The notes: a model not told the origin generated them from the sequence alone. A stretch of DNA of 64,000 nt from an uncultured Oscillospiraceae bacterium (GCA_947629915.1 CANRFN010000003.1:55108-119107); one strand, 5' to 3'; shown: positions 42,271-50,823, counted from the first letter of the stretch. Program-made: numbers and translations.

Positions 42271-42301
42271 TTGACTGTAAGCCTACTTGATAGTCTATCC
42301 T
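42271..42301 (+). promoter_or_regulatory. MerR-type promoter, copy 1
   Basis: TTGACT and TATCCT are separated by 19 bp instead of 17, as in promoters that MerR proteins activate by twisting DNA. The spacer carries an imperfect dyad (GACT...AGTC). Identical to the promoter at 44583-44613, 21 bp upstream of the gene for a MerR protein, so autoregulation is likely. Confidence 0.65.
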
Positions 42302-42321
42302 CTTGCCATGGAGGTGTTTCT

Positions 42322-43815
42322 ATGAACGTCAAGGAACTGGAGACCCGCACAGGTATGGCGCGGGCCAACATTCGGTACTACGAGAGCGAGGGGCTCATCC
42401 ACCCCCAGCGGCAGCCCAACGGCTACCGGGACTACTCCGAAGAGGATCTCATCGCGCTGGAGAAGATCAAACTGCTGCGGGAGCTGGGGATAGAGATCAA
42501 CACGATCCGGCTGCTGCAGGAGGGCAGCCTCTCCCTGCAGCAGGTGCTCTTCGGCCAGCTGAACCGGATCGAAGGGGAGCAGGTGCTGCTGGATCGCCAG
42601 AGAGATGTGTGCAAGCAGCTGGAGTCCCTGGGGCTGGAGTACGCCGCATTGGAGCCCGCCCCATGGCTGGCCCGCTTGGAGGCACCGGCCGAACCGCCGG
42701 CCCTGCCTCAGGAGGAGGCGGCGGCAGAGGAGCCGGAGATCTACCACATCCAGACGGAGGACTATGAGCCCGCCCGGCTGCACCCCTGGCGCCGGTACTT
42801 TGCCCGGGTCATCGACTTCATGCTGTGCGGCTTTCTGTTGCTGGATATCCCGGAGTGCCTCATCAACCTCATCTCCGCCCAGCCGATTCAATTTGCCATC
42901 CCGGGCCTCGTCCGCACCTTTCTCACCGGCTTCGTTGCCCTCCTCGTTGAGCCCTTTCTGCTGCGCCTCTGGGGCTGGACACCGGGGAAGTGGCTCTTCG
43001 GCCTGAAGCTGCGCACCAGCACCGGGGAAAAGCCCTCCAAAGAAATCCTGCGGGAGCGCTCCCGGTGCATCGCCCGGAGGGGATACGGCTACTTCATCCC
43101 CGTATACAGCCTGTACCGGCTCTGGAAAAGCTATCAGTATATCCGGGACGGGGTGGAGCCGGAGTGGAATCTGGATTGGGACTGCCGGTATGAGCTGGTA
43201 CCCCGGCAGGGCGGCTGCGCCGCCGGCGTGCTCAGCTATCTGATGCTCAACGCGGCGGTGTTTGTCCTCGCATTCCTGCAGCCCGCGGTGTTCTGGATGA
43301 ACCGCGCCGCCCATCTCCCGGATTTGAAGACGGTAGAGGCCCTCTATCGGCAAAGTCAAGAGGACTACGTCACAAAGCCAAACACCCTCTATGTCTTCGA
43401 TACCCCTGAGGAGGAGCCGAAGCACACCGATGCCTCCTTCCGGCAGGAGCCGGACGGCCACATCACAGCCACCATCACCAAGCACTATGAGAATGAGGCG
43501 TTCTTCATCTCGTACGACCAGGAGCTGGACGCCATCAACGCACTCTTCGGCGTAAAGGATCCCCTCCGGCGGGAAGATGATCTCGCGGTGGCCGCCTTCG
43601 GCCAGCTGGACCGCTTGCAGCCCTCCAGCAGCGTTGTCTTCCGGGGGATGCAGATCACCCAGGAAATCCAAATGGAGCACCTGTACACATCATACAACTT
43701 TTCCTCCTGGACCAGCAAATATGAACCCACCGTTGAGGACGCCAGCTACACCCGCACCGTCACCATCACTTGGACAGGAGATGCACTATCATGGTTCTTG
43801 CCATTGACGAAGTGA
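42322..43815 (+). CDS. Membrane-tethered MerR-family regulator (MerR-RDD fusion), copy 1
   Basis: A 497-residue fusion. Residues 1-75 are a MerR helix-turn-helix (MNVKELETRTGMARANIRYYESEGLI, NGYRDYSEEDL, and a dimerisation helix to about 110). An acidic linker leads to an RDD-type membrane domain (about 160-275: RYFARVIDFMLCGFLLL, LWGWTPGKWLFGLKLR), a further transmembrane helix near 310-330 and an extracytoplasmic C-terminal domain of about 160 residues. This suggests a transcription factor held at the membrane that senses something outside. GGAGG lies 7 nt before the ATG. Its last 25 bases overlap the metallopeptidase gene. Confidence 0.85.
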   Translation: MNVKELETRTGMARANIRYYESEGLIHPQRQPNGYRDYSEEDLIALEKIKLLRELGIEINTIRLLQEGSLSLQQVLFGQLNRIEGEQVLLDRQRDVCKQLESLGLEYAALEPAPWLARLEAPAEPPALPQEEAAAEEPEIYHIQTEDYEPARLHPWRRYFARVIDFMLCGFLLLDIPECLINLISAQPIQFAIPGLVRTFLTGFVALLVEPFLLRLWGWTPGKWLFGLKLRTSTGEKPSKEILRERSRCIARRGYGYFIPVYSLYRLWKSYQYIRDGVEPEWNLDWDCRYELVPRQGGCAAGVLSYLMLNAAVFVLAFLQPAVFWMNRAAHLPDLKTVEALYRQSQEDYVTKPNTLYVFDTPEEEPKHTDASFRQEPDGHITATITKHYENEAFFISYDQELDAINALFGVKDPLRREDDLAVAAFGQLDRLQPSSSVVFRGMQITQEIQMEHLYTSYNFSSWTSKYEPTVEDASYTRTVTITWTGDALSWFLPLTK

Positions 43816-44168
43816 ACGACATTTTAGACGCGGCCTGTGAGGAGCTGCCCCCGGCCCTCTTTGACGGCCTCACCGGCGGCATCCTCCTCTCAGAGGACGC
43901 CGTGCCGGACCCAGATGCGGGGGAGGACGTGTACATCCTGGGAGAGTACTGCTGGGACGCCATGGGGCAGTATATCGTCCTCTACTACGGCTCCTTTGTG
44001 GAGGTCTTCCGGAATGAGCCCCGGTCTGTCTGGGAGGACGAGCTCCGCACAACACTCCGCCACGAGCTCACCCATCACATCGAGGGCCGGGCGGGTTCCC
44101 ACAGCCTGGAGCGGAAGGACGAAGAGGAGCTGGAGGCCATGCGGCGGGGAAGGGACCTGCCGGACTGA
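43791..44168 (+). CDS. Small HExxH metallopeptidase (zincin), copy 1
   Basis: A 125-residue soluble protein of the short Zincin_1-type family with HELTHHIEGRAG (zinc ligands of HExxH at about residues 84-88) and a preceding Gly/Asp-rich region (ILGEYCWDAMGQYIVLYYGSF). No signal peptide, so it acts in the cytoplasm. The start ATG, 10 nt after AGGAG, lies inside the end of the MerR-RDD gene, so translation is coupled. A role in processing the membrane regulator is inference. Confidence 0.82.
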   Translation: MVLAIDEVNDILDAACEELPPALFDGLTGGILLSEDAVPDPDAGEDVYILGEYCWDAMGQYIVLYYGSFVEVFRNEPRSVWEDELRTTLRHELTHHIEGRAGSHSLERKDEEELEAMRRGRDLPD

Positions 44169-44219
44169 GGAAGATGCCGTCTCCCGCATGGGCAATGCCG
44201 CAGAGGAAGCAGTAGAAGG

Positions 44220-44249
44220 GCGCAGTACGTTTGATACACTGCGCTCTTT
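44220..44249 (+). terminator. Terminator after module copy 1
   Basis: Stem GCGCAGT/ACTGCGC with an 11-nt loop, then TCTTT. The remaining 44250-44579 stretch holds nothing I can identify. Confidence 0.65.
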
Positions 44250-44582
44250 GCGCCGGAACAGCAGGGAAGGCCTTATACTGCAAGGAATGAAAAGGGGTTT
44301 CCTTCACGGCTCCCTCGCCGTTTCAGCACTTGGAACAGCCCGATTTTCCGGCAAGTCCGGCCTCAGATCGGCACCTTTGCGTGGTACCCCTCCCGTTCTA
44401 GGAACGGTATGTCGAACAAGCCCCGATAGACGGTGCCCATGACTGGCAGTGGGAAACCCGTCTCAATCAGTCCTCTGTTGCAATTTGGGCGGTTTGCTGG
44501 GCACTGGAACCGCCCATTGCGGGCACCGAAAATCCGCTCCAAGAAAGTTGGAAAGAAATTCCCGGATTTCTGCATTTTTCTC

Positions 44583-44613
44583 TTGACTGTAAGCCTACTT
44601 GATAGTCTATCCT
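44583..44613 (+). promoter_or_regulatory. MerR-type promoter, copy 2
   Basis: Same TTGACT-19 bp-TATCCT element as copy 1; sequence identity runs from here through the ribosome-binding site into the coding region. Confidence 0.65.
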
Positions 44614-44633
44614 CTTGCCATGGAGGTGTTTCT

Positions 44634-46121
44634 ATGAACGTCAAGGAACTGGAGACCCGCACAGGCATGGCGCGGGCCAACATTCGGTACTACGAGAGCG
44701 AGGGGCTCATCCACCCCCAGCGGCTGCCCAACGGCTACCGGGACTACTCCGAAGAGGATCTCATCGCCCTGGAGAAGATCAAGCTGCTGCGGGAGCTGGG
44801 GATAGAGATCAACACGATCCGGCTGCTGCAGGAGGGCAGTCTCACCCTGCAGCAGGTGCTCTTCGGCCAGCTGAACCGGATCGAGGGGGAACAGGTGCTG
44901 CTGGACCGCCAGAGAGATGTGTGCAAGCAGCTGGAGTCCCTGGGGTTGGAGTACGCCGCATTGGAGCCCGCCCCATGGCTGGCCCGCCTGGAGGCAACCG
45001 CCGAGATGCCGGCTCTGTCCCAGGAGGAGCCGGCAGCAGAGGCGCCGGAGATCTACAAGATCAAGGTGGAGGACTATGAGCCCGCCCGGCTGCACCCCTG
45101 GCGCCGGTACTTTGCCCGCCTCATTGACCTCACCCTGTGCGGCCTTCTGCTGCTGGACATCCCGGAGTGCCTGGTGAACTGTTTCTCATCGGCCCCGATC
45201 CAATTTGCCATCCCTGGCCTCGTCCGCACTTTTCTCACCGCTTTTGTTGTCCTCTACACCGAGCCGTATCTTCTGCATTCCTGGGGCTGGACGCCAGGGA
45301 AGTGGCTCTTTGGCCTGAAGCTGCGCACAGACAGCGGGGAGAAGCCCCCTTTGGACGTGCTGAAGGAGCGCTCCGTGTGCATCGCCCAGAAGGGCTATGG
45401 CTTTTTCATCCCCATTTATGAGCTGTACCGGCTCTGGAAGAGCTACCAGGACATCAAAGATGGCGTAGAGCCGGAGTGGAATCGGGACTGGAACTGCCGA
45501 TATGAGGTGGTACCCCGGCCGGGTGACTATGCCGCCGGCGCAGCCGGATATCTCGCAGCCTGTGTGGCGGTGTTTCTCATCACATTCTTTCAGCCGGCGG
45601 TGTTCTGGATGGTCCACGCAGCCCATGCCCCGGATCTGCAGACTGTGGAGACCATCTATCAGGAGAACGAAAACGCCACCGACCCTTTTGGAACATACGT
45701 CATCTACGGCTCCACCGATAACATGACGCCGGAGGAAGAGGCACAGCACGCCACTGCCGTGTTCCAGCAGAACCCGGACGGCTCTATTTCTGCCACCATC
45801 ACCAAGCGCTTTGTGAATGAGAAATTCAATCCCTCCTTCCGCCAGGAGATTGACGCGGTCTATGCCCTCTTTGGCGTAGAGAAGCCGCGTGGCGAGGTGG
45901 AAGATTGGTGGGAAGCCGCATTCTCTCTGCTGGGCGAACAAGACCATCTCAGCATCACCTTCCGCGGGGTGCGGATCACAAAGGACATCCTGGCGCTGAA
46001 CTACAGCCATACCCCCTGGCTTGGCTATGAACCCGCAACAGACCAGGCCAGCTTCACCCGCACCGTGACCATCACTTGGACAGGAGGTTTGCTCCCTTGG
46101 TTCTTCCCATTGACGAAGTGA
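44634..46121 (+). CDS. Membrane-tethered MerR-family regulator (MerR-RDD fusion), copy 2
   Basis: A 495-residue paralogue of the 42322-43815 product. The MerR helix-turn-helix (residues 1-110) is nearly identical, so both probably bind the same DNA. The RDD membrane part (RYFARLIDLTLCGLLLLDI, SWGWTPGKWLFGLKLR) is similar, and the outer C-terminal domain (from about 330) is clearly diverged, which would fit different signals with a shared operator. Same GGAGG-ATG start context. The gene overlaps the following metallopeptidase gene by 25 nt. Confidence 0.85.
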   Translation: MNVKELETRTGMARANIRYYESEGLIHPQRLPNGYRDYSEEDLIALEKIKLLRELGIEINTIRLLQEGSLTLQQVLFGQLNRIEGEQVLLDRQRDVCKQLESLGLEYAALEPAPWLARLEATAEMPALSQEEPAAEAPEIYKIKVEDYEPARLHPWRRYFARLIDLTLCGLLLLDIPECLVNCFSSAPIQFAIPGLVRTFLTAFVVLYTEPYLLHSWGWTPGKWLFGLKLRTDSGEKPPLDVLKERSVCIAQKGYGFFIPIYELYRLWKSYQDIKDGVEPEWNRDWNCRYEVVPRPGDYAAGAAGYLAACVAVFLITFFQPAVFWMVHAAHAPDLQTVETIYQENENATDPFGTYVIYGSTDNMTPEEEAQHATAVFQQNPDGSISATITKRFVNEKFNPSFRQEIDAVYALFGVEKPRGEVEDWWEAAFSLLGEQDHLSITFRGVRITKDILALNYSHTPWLGYEPATDQASFTRTVTITWTGGLLPWFFPLTK

Positions 46122-46474
46122 ACGACATTCTAGACGCCGCCTGCGAGGAGCTGCCCCCGGCCCTTTTTGACGGCCTCACCGGCGGCATCCTCCTCTCAGA
46201 GGACGCCCTTCCAGACCCGGAGGCAGGGGAGGACGTGTACATCCTGGGGGAGTACTGCTGGGACGCCATGGGGCAGTATATCGTCCTCTACTACGGCTCC
46301 TTTGTGGAGGTCTTCCGCCACAAGCCCCGGTCTGTCTGGGAGGACGAGCTCCGCACAACACTCCGCCACGAGCTCACCCACCATGTGGAGGGCCGGGCGG
46401 GTTCCCACAGCCTGGAGCGAAAGGACGAAGAGGAGCTGGAGGCCATGCGGCAAGGAAGGGACCTGCTGGAGTAA
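46097..46474 (+). CDS. Small HExxH metallopeptidase (zincin), copy 2
   Basis: A 125-residue paralogue of the 43791-44168 product with the same HELTHHVEGRAG zinc site and nearly identical length and sequence. The ATG of copy 1 is replaced by TTG here, 9 nt after AGGAGG, so I use that TTG. Translation is coupled to the MerR-RDD gene. Confidence 0.8.
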   Translation: MVLPIDEVNDILDAACEELPPALFDGLTGGILLSEDALPDPEAGEDVYILGEYCWDAMGQYIVLYYGSFVEVFRHKPRSVWEDELRTTLRHELTHHVEGRAGSHSLERKDEEELEAMRQGRDLLE

Positions 46475-46493
46475 GGCGGACGCATGCAAAAGG

Positions 46494-46526
46494 AGAGCGC
46501 AGTGCCATGGTGCACTGCGCTCTTTT
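46494..46526. terminator. Terminator after module copy 2
   Basis: Stem AGAGCGCAGTGC/GCACTGCGCTCT followed by TTT (plus); AAAAGG on the other side allows weak reverse function. Confidence 0.85.
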
Positions 46527-46865
46527 CAACGATGGGAGAGGGGAGAGCTTGCACTGCAATTGCTGTAAGGGAAAATCCTTCACAGCTGTACACCCCTTTG
46601 ATCCGCGGATCCAGGCACCTTATCCGGCAAAAAAGATGGGGTCGGCACCTTCCGCGGGAAATATGGAACACTGCGGTCCCATCGCGGATGTGCTCGTATG
46701 AGAGGCTATCCGCAGGCAGAAGCCGGTCTTACGGGAGAGCAGCCGGCAGTCTAAGAGCCGTTTTTCCCGGATTTTCTGTAATGGAAAATACCTTTACAGC
46801 GTCTGCTGCACAAGGATTTTGCTCTTTCCGCGCTTGAAAACGCGTGCGCTGATACGCTCTGTCGC
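46527..46865. other. Gene-free stretch with two similar small hairpins
   Basis: No credible ORF. Two related dyads, GCTGTAAGGGAAAATCC near 46561 and CTGTAATGGAAAATACC near 46778, each end in ACAGC so that they can form CTGTAA/TT(T)ACAG hairpins. Meaning unknown. Confidence 0.3.
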
Positions 46866-47213
46866 TTACCAGGCGGCGTTGTACCGGTTCAGCTCGTCCT
46901 GCACCAGGGCCAGGGTGACGATATGCAGGCCGAAGAGGTTCAGCACCAGAAAGAGGAGGTTCATGGAACTGCCGGGGATCCCGCGGCAAGACCGGGCCCA
47001 CTCCAGCTTGCCGCCGGTCTTCCAGCCCCAGTAGATGCCGTAGATCCCGCAGGTGATGATGTCCAAAAGCAGGCTCATGCCGCCGGTGGTGTCCGGCTGC
47101 TCGGTGACGAGATTCACCTCGTCCGTCACCTTCACAAACCAGTACAGCATGTAGATGCCGCAGGTGAGGATACTCAGTACGATACACATGGGAATGCTAC
47201 GCTTTTGCAGCAT
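46866..47213 (-). CDS. DUF4234-type small membrane protein
   Basis: A 115-residue protein with three transmembrane segments; the repeated LTCGIYMLYWF and ITCGIYGIYWGWK motifs are typical of DUF4234. GGGAG lies 9 nt before the ATG. It follows the histidine kinase gene by about 80 nt on the same strand and may be the last gene of that resistance-type operon. Function unknown. Confidence 0.8.
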   Translation of the reverse strand: MLQKRSIPMCIVLSILTCGIYMLYWFVKVTDEVNLVTEQPDTTGGMSLLLDIITCGIYGIYWGWKTGGKLEWARSCRGIPGSSMNLLFLVLNLFGLHIVTLALVQDELNRYNAAW

Positions 47214-47294
47214 GAGGATCAGCTCCCTTCTTCTGTATCGTATCATACTTCGCCCCGTTTGAACAGGGGGAATTGTTTGATTTTCCTGCGGCGA

Positions 47295-48191
47295 TTACAG
47301 TGGCCAGCGGATCTCCAGGGTGAAGATGCCGTTATCCCAGCGGGCACCAGTGATACAGCCCATGCGCTCGGTGAGGGCCTTTACGATGGCGAGACCCAGA
47401 CCGGTGCTCTCCCGGTCTCGGGCCCGGTTGGCGCTGTAGAAGCGCTCAAACACCCGGCCGGCGTCCTCCGGCAGCATGTCCGGGGCGGGATTGGAGAAGG
47501 TCATCACCACTGTGTTTCCGTCTTTTGCCAGTCGAATGGTGAGGGAGCCCTTGGCGTGCCTGAGGGCATTGGTGAGCAGGTTGGAGCACACCCGGGTGGC
47601 GGCATACCGGTCTCCCCACACCGCTGGGATATCCGAGGGAAGGTCTGCCTCCACCTTGATGCCGGCCTGCTCCAATTGCTCGTAGGAGTCCGCCAGCTGA
47701 TCGGAGAGAATTCGGGTGAGGGAGATCCGCTCCCGCTCCAGGGGGAACTCTCCGCCCTCGATGCGGGTGAGGTCATAAAAGGAGCCGATGAAAGACTGCA
47801 GCGTTCTGGCCCGGCCGGCGATCACCTGGAGATAGGCCTGACGCCTCTCATAGGGCAGGTCTTCCTGTTCCAGAAGCTGCAGGTATCCCAGGATGGAGGT
47901 GAGGGGCGTGCGCAGGTCGTGGGAGACATTGGCGATCTGCTGGCGGAGGCTCTGCTCCCGCCGGGACCACTCCGTCTTCTCCACCTGCCGCCGCTCTGCC
48001 AGCCGGTTCACCTGCTGCAGCAGCTGTTCCGCCGCTCTGTTGGGACAGGCCACCGTGAGGCGGGTGGTGCTGGACCACTGGATCTGATCCTCCAGCTGAA
48101 CGGCGGCCTCACGAAGGCCGCTGGTCAGGGAATAGAGATAGGCGCTCTCCACGATGAGGGCCACCAACACGATAAGCAGAATGATGAACAT
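47295..48191 (-). CDS. Sensor histidine kinase
   Basis: A 298-residue kinase with one N-terminal transmembrane helix (IILLIVLVALIVESAYLYSL), no sizeable outer domain, a HAMP-like linker, the H-box NVSHDLRTPLTSILGYL (phospho-His near residue 91), N-box SNLLTNALRHA and G-box STGLGLAIVKAL. Such short sensors often rely on a partner transporter for sensing. AAAGGAGG lies 8 nt before the ATG, just after an intercistronic hairpin. Pairs with the response regulator at 50065-50754. Confidence 0.92.
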   Translation of the reverse strand: MFIILLIVLVALIVESAYLYSLTSGLREAAVQLEDQIQWSSTTRLTVACPNRAAEQLLQQVNRLAERRQVEKTEWSRREQSLRQQIANVSHDLRTPLTSILGYLQLLEQEDLPYERRQAYLQVIAGRARTLQSFIGSFYDLTRIEGGEFPLERERISLTRILSDQLADSYEQLEQAGIKVEADLPSDIPAVWGDRYAATRVCSNLLTNALRHAKGSLTIRLAKDGNTVVMTFSNPAPDMLPEDAGRVFERFYSANRARDRESTGLGLAIVKALTERMGCITGARWDNGIFTLEIRWPL

Positions 48192-48207
48192 CGGTATAAC
48201 CTCCTTT

Positions 48208-48230
48208 GCCCCGCCGGGAACCGGCGGGGC
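48208..48230 (-). other. Intercistronic hairpin before the kinase gene
   Basis: Perfect 10-bp stem GCCCCGCCGG/CCGGCGGGGC with a 3-nt loop, directly before the AAAGGAGG site of the kinase. No U-run follows, so it is more likely to stabilise mRNA or tune kinase translation than to terminate. Confidence 0.55.
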
Positions 48231-48244
48231 AATACGGGATGATA

Positions 48245-49054
48245 TCAGTGGATCTCTTTACGGTAGAAGTTGGAGAGGCTGAGGAGTGTAGGGACAAACA
48301 CCCAGAAGGCGCCCACGATCCAGCACTGCTGGATGATGTCCACTGAGATACGCACAAGCTCCGGATATCTGCCTTCCCAGTTGAACTCGGGGATCAAGAA
48401 CAGCACCTGGCACAGTGAATCCGGCAGCCAGCTGGTCATGTGGACCAGAAATTCGCAGAGCGGGCCAAAGGGCCCCAGGCCGAGAAGCGCCACGGCGATG
48501 TTCACGATGGTGGAGCCGGCCAGGAAAATGCCGATGCTCAGGGTCCAGACCAGGCCCTCGCTGCGGGTGGCAAAGCAGAGAGCGCAGCAGGTGGCCTGGG
48601 CGCCCAGCCAGAGGGGCAGGGCGGCGAGAAGCGATGCCCCCAAGCCCCACATGGCCTCCATCACCCCGGCTCTGTGGTCCAGCAGGAAATAGCAGGGGAC
48701 GAGATACAGCGCAAGCACCACCACTACAGCGGCGATGGAGACCACCCACATGGAGCAGAGCTTCCCCAGATAGATCTGGAGACGGGTGAGGCCAAAGGCC
48801 ACCTCATTTTTCAGGGTGCCGGTTTTGCCCTGGTTGGAGTACACCAGATCGCTGATCAGGAAGGCCGCAAGGAAGCCGACCATCAGCAACCGCGGCACAA
48901 AGATCACGCCCTGGGCGAAGTTCATGACAGCACTAGAACTGATCTTCTCGATATAGAGCAGCAGCACCTCGCCGGCGAAGATGGCCGCCAGGCAGACCCA
49001 GAGCGGCGGCCGACGCACTACTTTATAGATTTCAGCGGAGAGGTAGTTAAACAT
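48245..49054 (-). CDS. ABC transporter permease (BcrB/lantibiotic-immunity type)
   Basis: A 269-residue membrane protein with about six transmembrane segments: a basic N-terminal region, YSNQGKTGTLKNEVAFGLTRLQIYLGKL after the second helix, and a hydrophobic rest. This is the ABC-2 type found beside BcrA-like ATPases. I chose the ATG 6 nt after GGAGGTG, which overlaps the ATPase stop by 8 nt. Confidence 0.87.
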   Translation of the reverse strand: MFNYLSAEIYKVVRRPPLWVCLAAIFAGEVLLLYIEKISSSAVMNFAQGVIFVPRLLMVGFLAAFLISDLVYSNQGKTGTLKNEVAFGLTRLQIYLGKLCSMWVVSIAAVVVVLALYLVPCYFLLDHRAGVMEAMWGLGASLLAALPLWLGAQATCCALCFATRSEGLVWTLSIGIFLAGSTIVNIAVALLGLGPFGPLCEFLVHMTSWLPDSLCQVLFLIPEFNWEGRYPELVRISVDIIQQCWIVGAFWVFVPTLLSLSNFYRKEIH

Positions 49055-49973
49055 GCTGCTCACCTCCGATCAGCTGGAGGAAGTAGTTCTCCAGATCCAT
49101 GCCCTTCTGCTCCAGGCTGTATAGGGCCACGCCGCCTTGGGAGAGGGCGGCACTCACCTTTTGGGGGGCGTCCAGGAACGCATAGATTTGCAGCACGTTG
49201 CCCGGCAGCACATCGTAGCTGTTGGTGTCCAGTGCGGTCTCCAGGATGGTGGCGGCCTTGGGTGCGTTGTCCACCGAGGCCAGAAGGCAGGTGCGGCACT
49301 TCTCGTGCAGCGCCTCTGCGGTGATCTCCTCCAGCAGCTTGCCCTGATCCAGGAATCCGTAGCTGGTGGCGATGCTGGCCAGCTCCGTGAGGATGTGGCT
49401 GGAGATCAGGATGGTGGTGCCGTGGTCCCGGTTCAGCTCCTTCATCAGGGTGCGGAACTCCGCCACGCCCTCCGGGTCCAGCCCGTTGATGGGCTCGTCC
49501 AGCAGGAGAAAGTCCGGCCGGTTCATCAGGGCCAGGGCCAGGCCCAGCCGCTGCTTCATGCCCAGGGAGAAGCTCTTGAACTTCTTCTTGCCGGTGTCCT
49601 CCAGGTGCACCCGCTCCAGGGCCTCCTCCACCAGCCCCTTGCCTGGAAGGCCCCGCTGCATGCGGTAGTACTCCAGGTTCTCCCGGGCGGTGAGGTAGGG
49701 GTAGAAGGAGGGGGTCTCGATGATGACGCCGGTGCGGTTGCGGTGCTTGAATGCGCCGTGTCCCGCGGTGCCGAAGAGCTCCAGGTCGCCGGAGGTGGGG
49801 ATGGACTGGCCGCTGATCAGCCGCAACAGAGTGGTCTTGCCGGCGCCGTTTCGCCCGACCAACCCGTAGATATCGCCTTTGTGGACGGTGAGGGTGACAT
49901 TGTCCAGCGCCTTGACCGCGCCGTAGGTGCGGGTGAGGTTGTAGGTCACCAGCACGGCTTTGTCGTCTCTCAT
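49047..49973 (-). CDS. ABC transporter ATPase (BcrA type)
   Basis: A 308-residue ATPase with Walker A GRNGAGKTT, signature FSLGMKQRLGLA, Walker B FLLLDEPINGLDPEG and the H-loop SSHIL; the C-terminal 90 residues are of the bacitracin/lantibiotic exporter type. With the permease it probably exports or removes antimicrobial peptides. ATG chosen, although the AAAGG site is 13 nt away; a GTG lies four codons earlier. Confidence 0.92.
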   Translation of the reverse strand: MRDDKAVLVTYNLTRTYGAVKALDNVTLTVHKGDIYGLVGRNGAGKTTLLRLISGQSIPTSGDLELFGTAGHGAFKHRNRTGVIIETPSFYPYLTARENLEYYRMQRGLPGKGLVEEALERVHLEDTGKKKFKSFSLGMKQRLGLALALMNRPDFLLLDEPINGLDPEGVAEFRTLMKELNRDHGTTILISSHILTELASIATSYGFLDQGKLLEEITAEALHEKCRTCLLASVDNAPKAATILETALDTNSYDVLPGNVLQIYAFLDAPQKVSAALSQGGVALYSLEQKGMDLENYFLQLIGGEQHV

Positions 49974-50064
49974 GTTGTGTATCACGCCTTTCGTTTGGGA
50001 TGGCCCCAGTGTACCGCCAAAACATAAAGGGATCCCGTGCCCAAAGGTGAAGAAAGTCTAAATG

Positions 50065-50754
50065 CTACAGGTCCGCCAGCTTAAACCCGATGCCCCACAC
50101 CGTGCTGATGAACTCCCTGTCCGGGGCTGCCTTGGCCAGCTTGCCCCGGATCTTGCTCACATGGACGTTTACCGTGTTATCATCGCCGAGAAACTCCTCG
50201 CCCCAGACCGCCTCATAGATCTGGGCCCGGGAGAAGGCCTTGCGGGGATTGGCGGCGAGAAGGGTGAGGATGTCGAACTCCCGGGCGGTGAGACACACCT
50301 CGGTGCCGTCCACCGTCACGGTGCGGGCGTCCCGGTCTATGATGAGGGGGCCCGCGGTGAGCCGGGAGGGCTGCTGGAAGGAGAACTCCCGCACCCGCCG
50401 CAGCTGCGCCTCCACCCGGGCCAGCACCTCTTTGTTGTCGAAGGGCTTGGGGATGAAGTCATCGGCCCCCAGGCGCAGGGCGGTCACCCGGGCGTCCACC
50501 CCCACTTTGGCGGACACCACGATGATGGGCATGGTGCGGCCCCGCCGGATCTGGGTGATAAACTCCTCGCCGGAGATCCCCGGCAGCATGAGGTCCAGCA
50601 GCACCAGATCGTAGTCGTACTTTTCGGCCCACAAGAGGCCCTCGCTGCCGGAGAAGGCACTGCGGCAGAGACAGCCGGCACCCTCCAGGATGGTACAGAG
50701 CAGCCGATTGATGTCCGGGTCGTCCTCTACCACCAGAATATTTGCCTTTTGCAT
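50065..50754 (-). CDS. OmpR-family response regulator
   Basis: A 229-residue regulator: receiver domain with acidic pair EDD, phospho-Asp in LVLLDLMLPG (about residue 51), SAK and IPKPF lysine; then a winged helix (LTAREFDILTLLAANPRKAFSRAQIYEAVWG). First gene of the locus, controlling the ABC transporter genes and activated by the kinase at 47295-48191 by inference. GGAGG lies 8 nt before the ATG. Confidence 0.93.
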   Translation of the reverse strand: MQKANILVVEDDPDINRLLCTILEGAGCLCRSAFSGSEGLLWAEKYDYDLVLLDLMLPGISGEEFITQIRRGRTMPIIVVSAKVGVDARVTALRLGADDFIPKPFDNKEVLARVEAQLRRVREFSFQQPSRLTAGPLIIDRDARTVTVDGTEVCLTAREFDILTLLAANPRKAFSRAQIYEAVWGEEFLGDDNTVNVHVSKIRGKLAKAAPDREFISTVWGIGFKLADL

Positions 50755-50782
50755 ACCATTCACCTCCGCAGTTGTGAGGGTC

Positions 50783-50812
50783 AGTATAGCACAAAGGGCC
50801 GCCCTCTGTGAA
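50783..50812 (-). promoter_or_regulatory. Promoter of the response-regulator operon, overlapping a terminator
   Basis: TTCACA and TATACT with an 18-bp spacer on the minus strand. The -35 and spacer lie inside the GGGCCGCCC/GGGCGGCCC hairpin that follows the coat-like genes. Confidence 0.55.
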
Positions 50813-50823
50813 GCGGGCGGCCC
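50793..50823 (-). terminator. Terminator after the coat-like genes
   Basis: Perfect 9-bp GC stem GGGCCGCCC/GGGCGGCCC with a 10-nt loop and TTT on the minus strand; weak T-tract, and a T-rich region on the plus side. Confidence 0.55.

Larger units (their letters stand above)
42268..44168 (+). repeat. Tandem duplication, copy 1 (MerR-RDD plus metallopeptidase)
   Basis: The first copy of a roughly 1.9-kb unit that recurs at 44580-46474. The promoter, the leader and about the first 430 bp of the first gene are near-identical; the middle and C-terminal parts of the membrane protein have diverged, and the second gene is again highly similar. Confidence 0.9.
44580..46474 (+). repeat. Tandem duplication, copy 2 (MerR-RDD plus metallopeptidase)
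   Basis: Second copy of the unit at 42268-44168, in the same orientation, about 410 bp after the end of copy 1, with the same promoter, gene order and 25-nt gene overlap. Confidence 0.9.

Noticed and set aside
46561..46803. CRISPR-like or dispersed repeat family
   Set aside because: Only two imperfect short dyads, no regular spacing and no cas genes.
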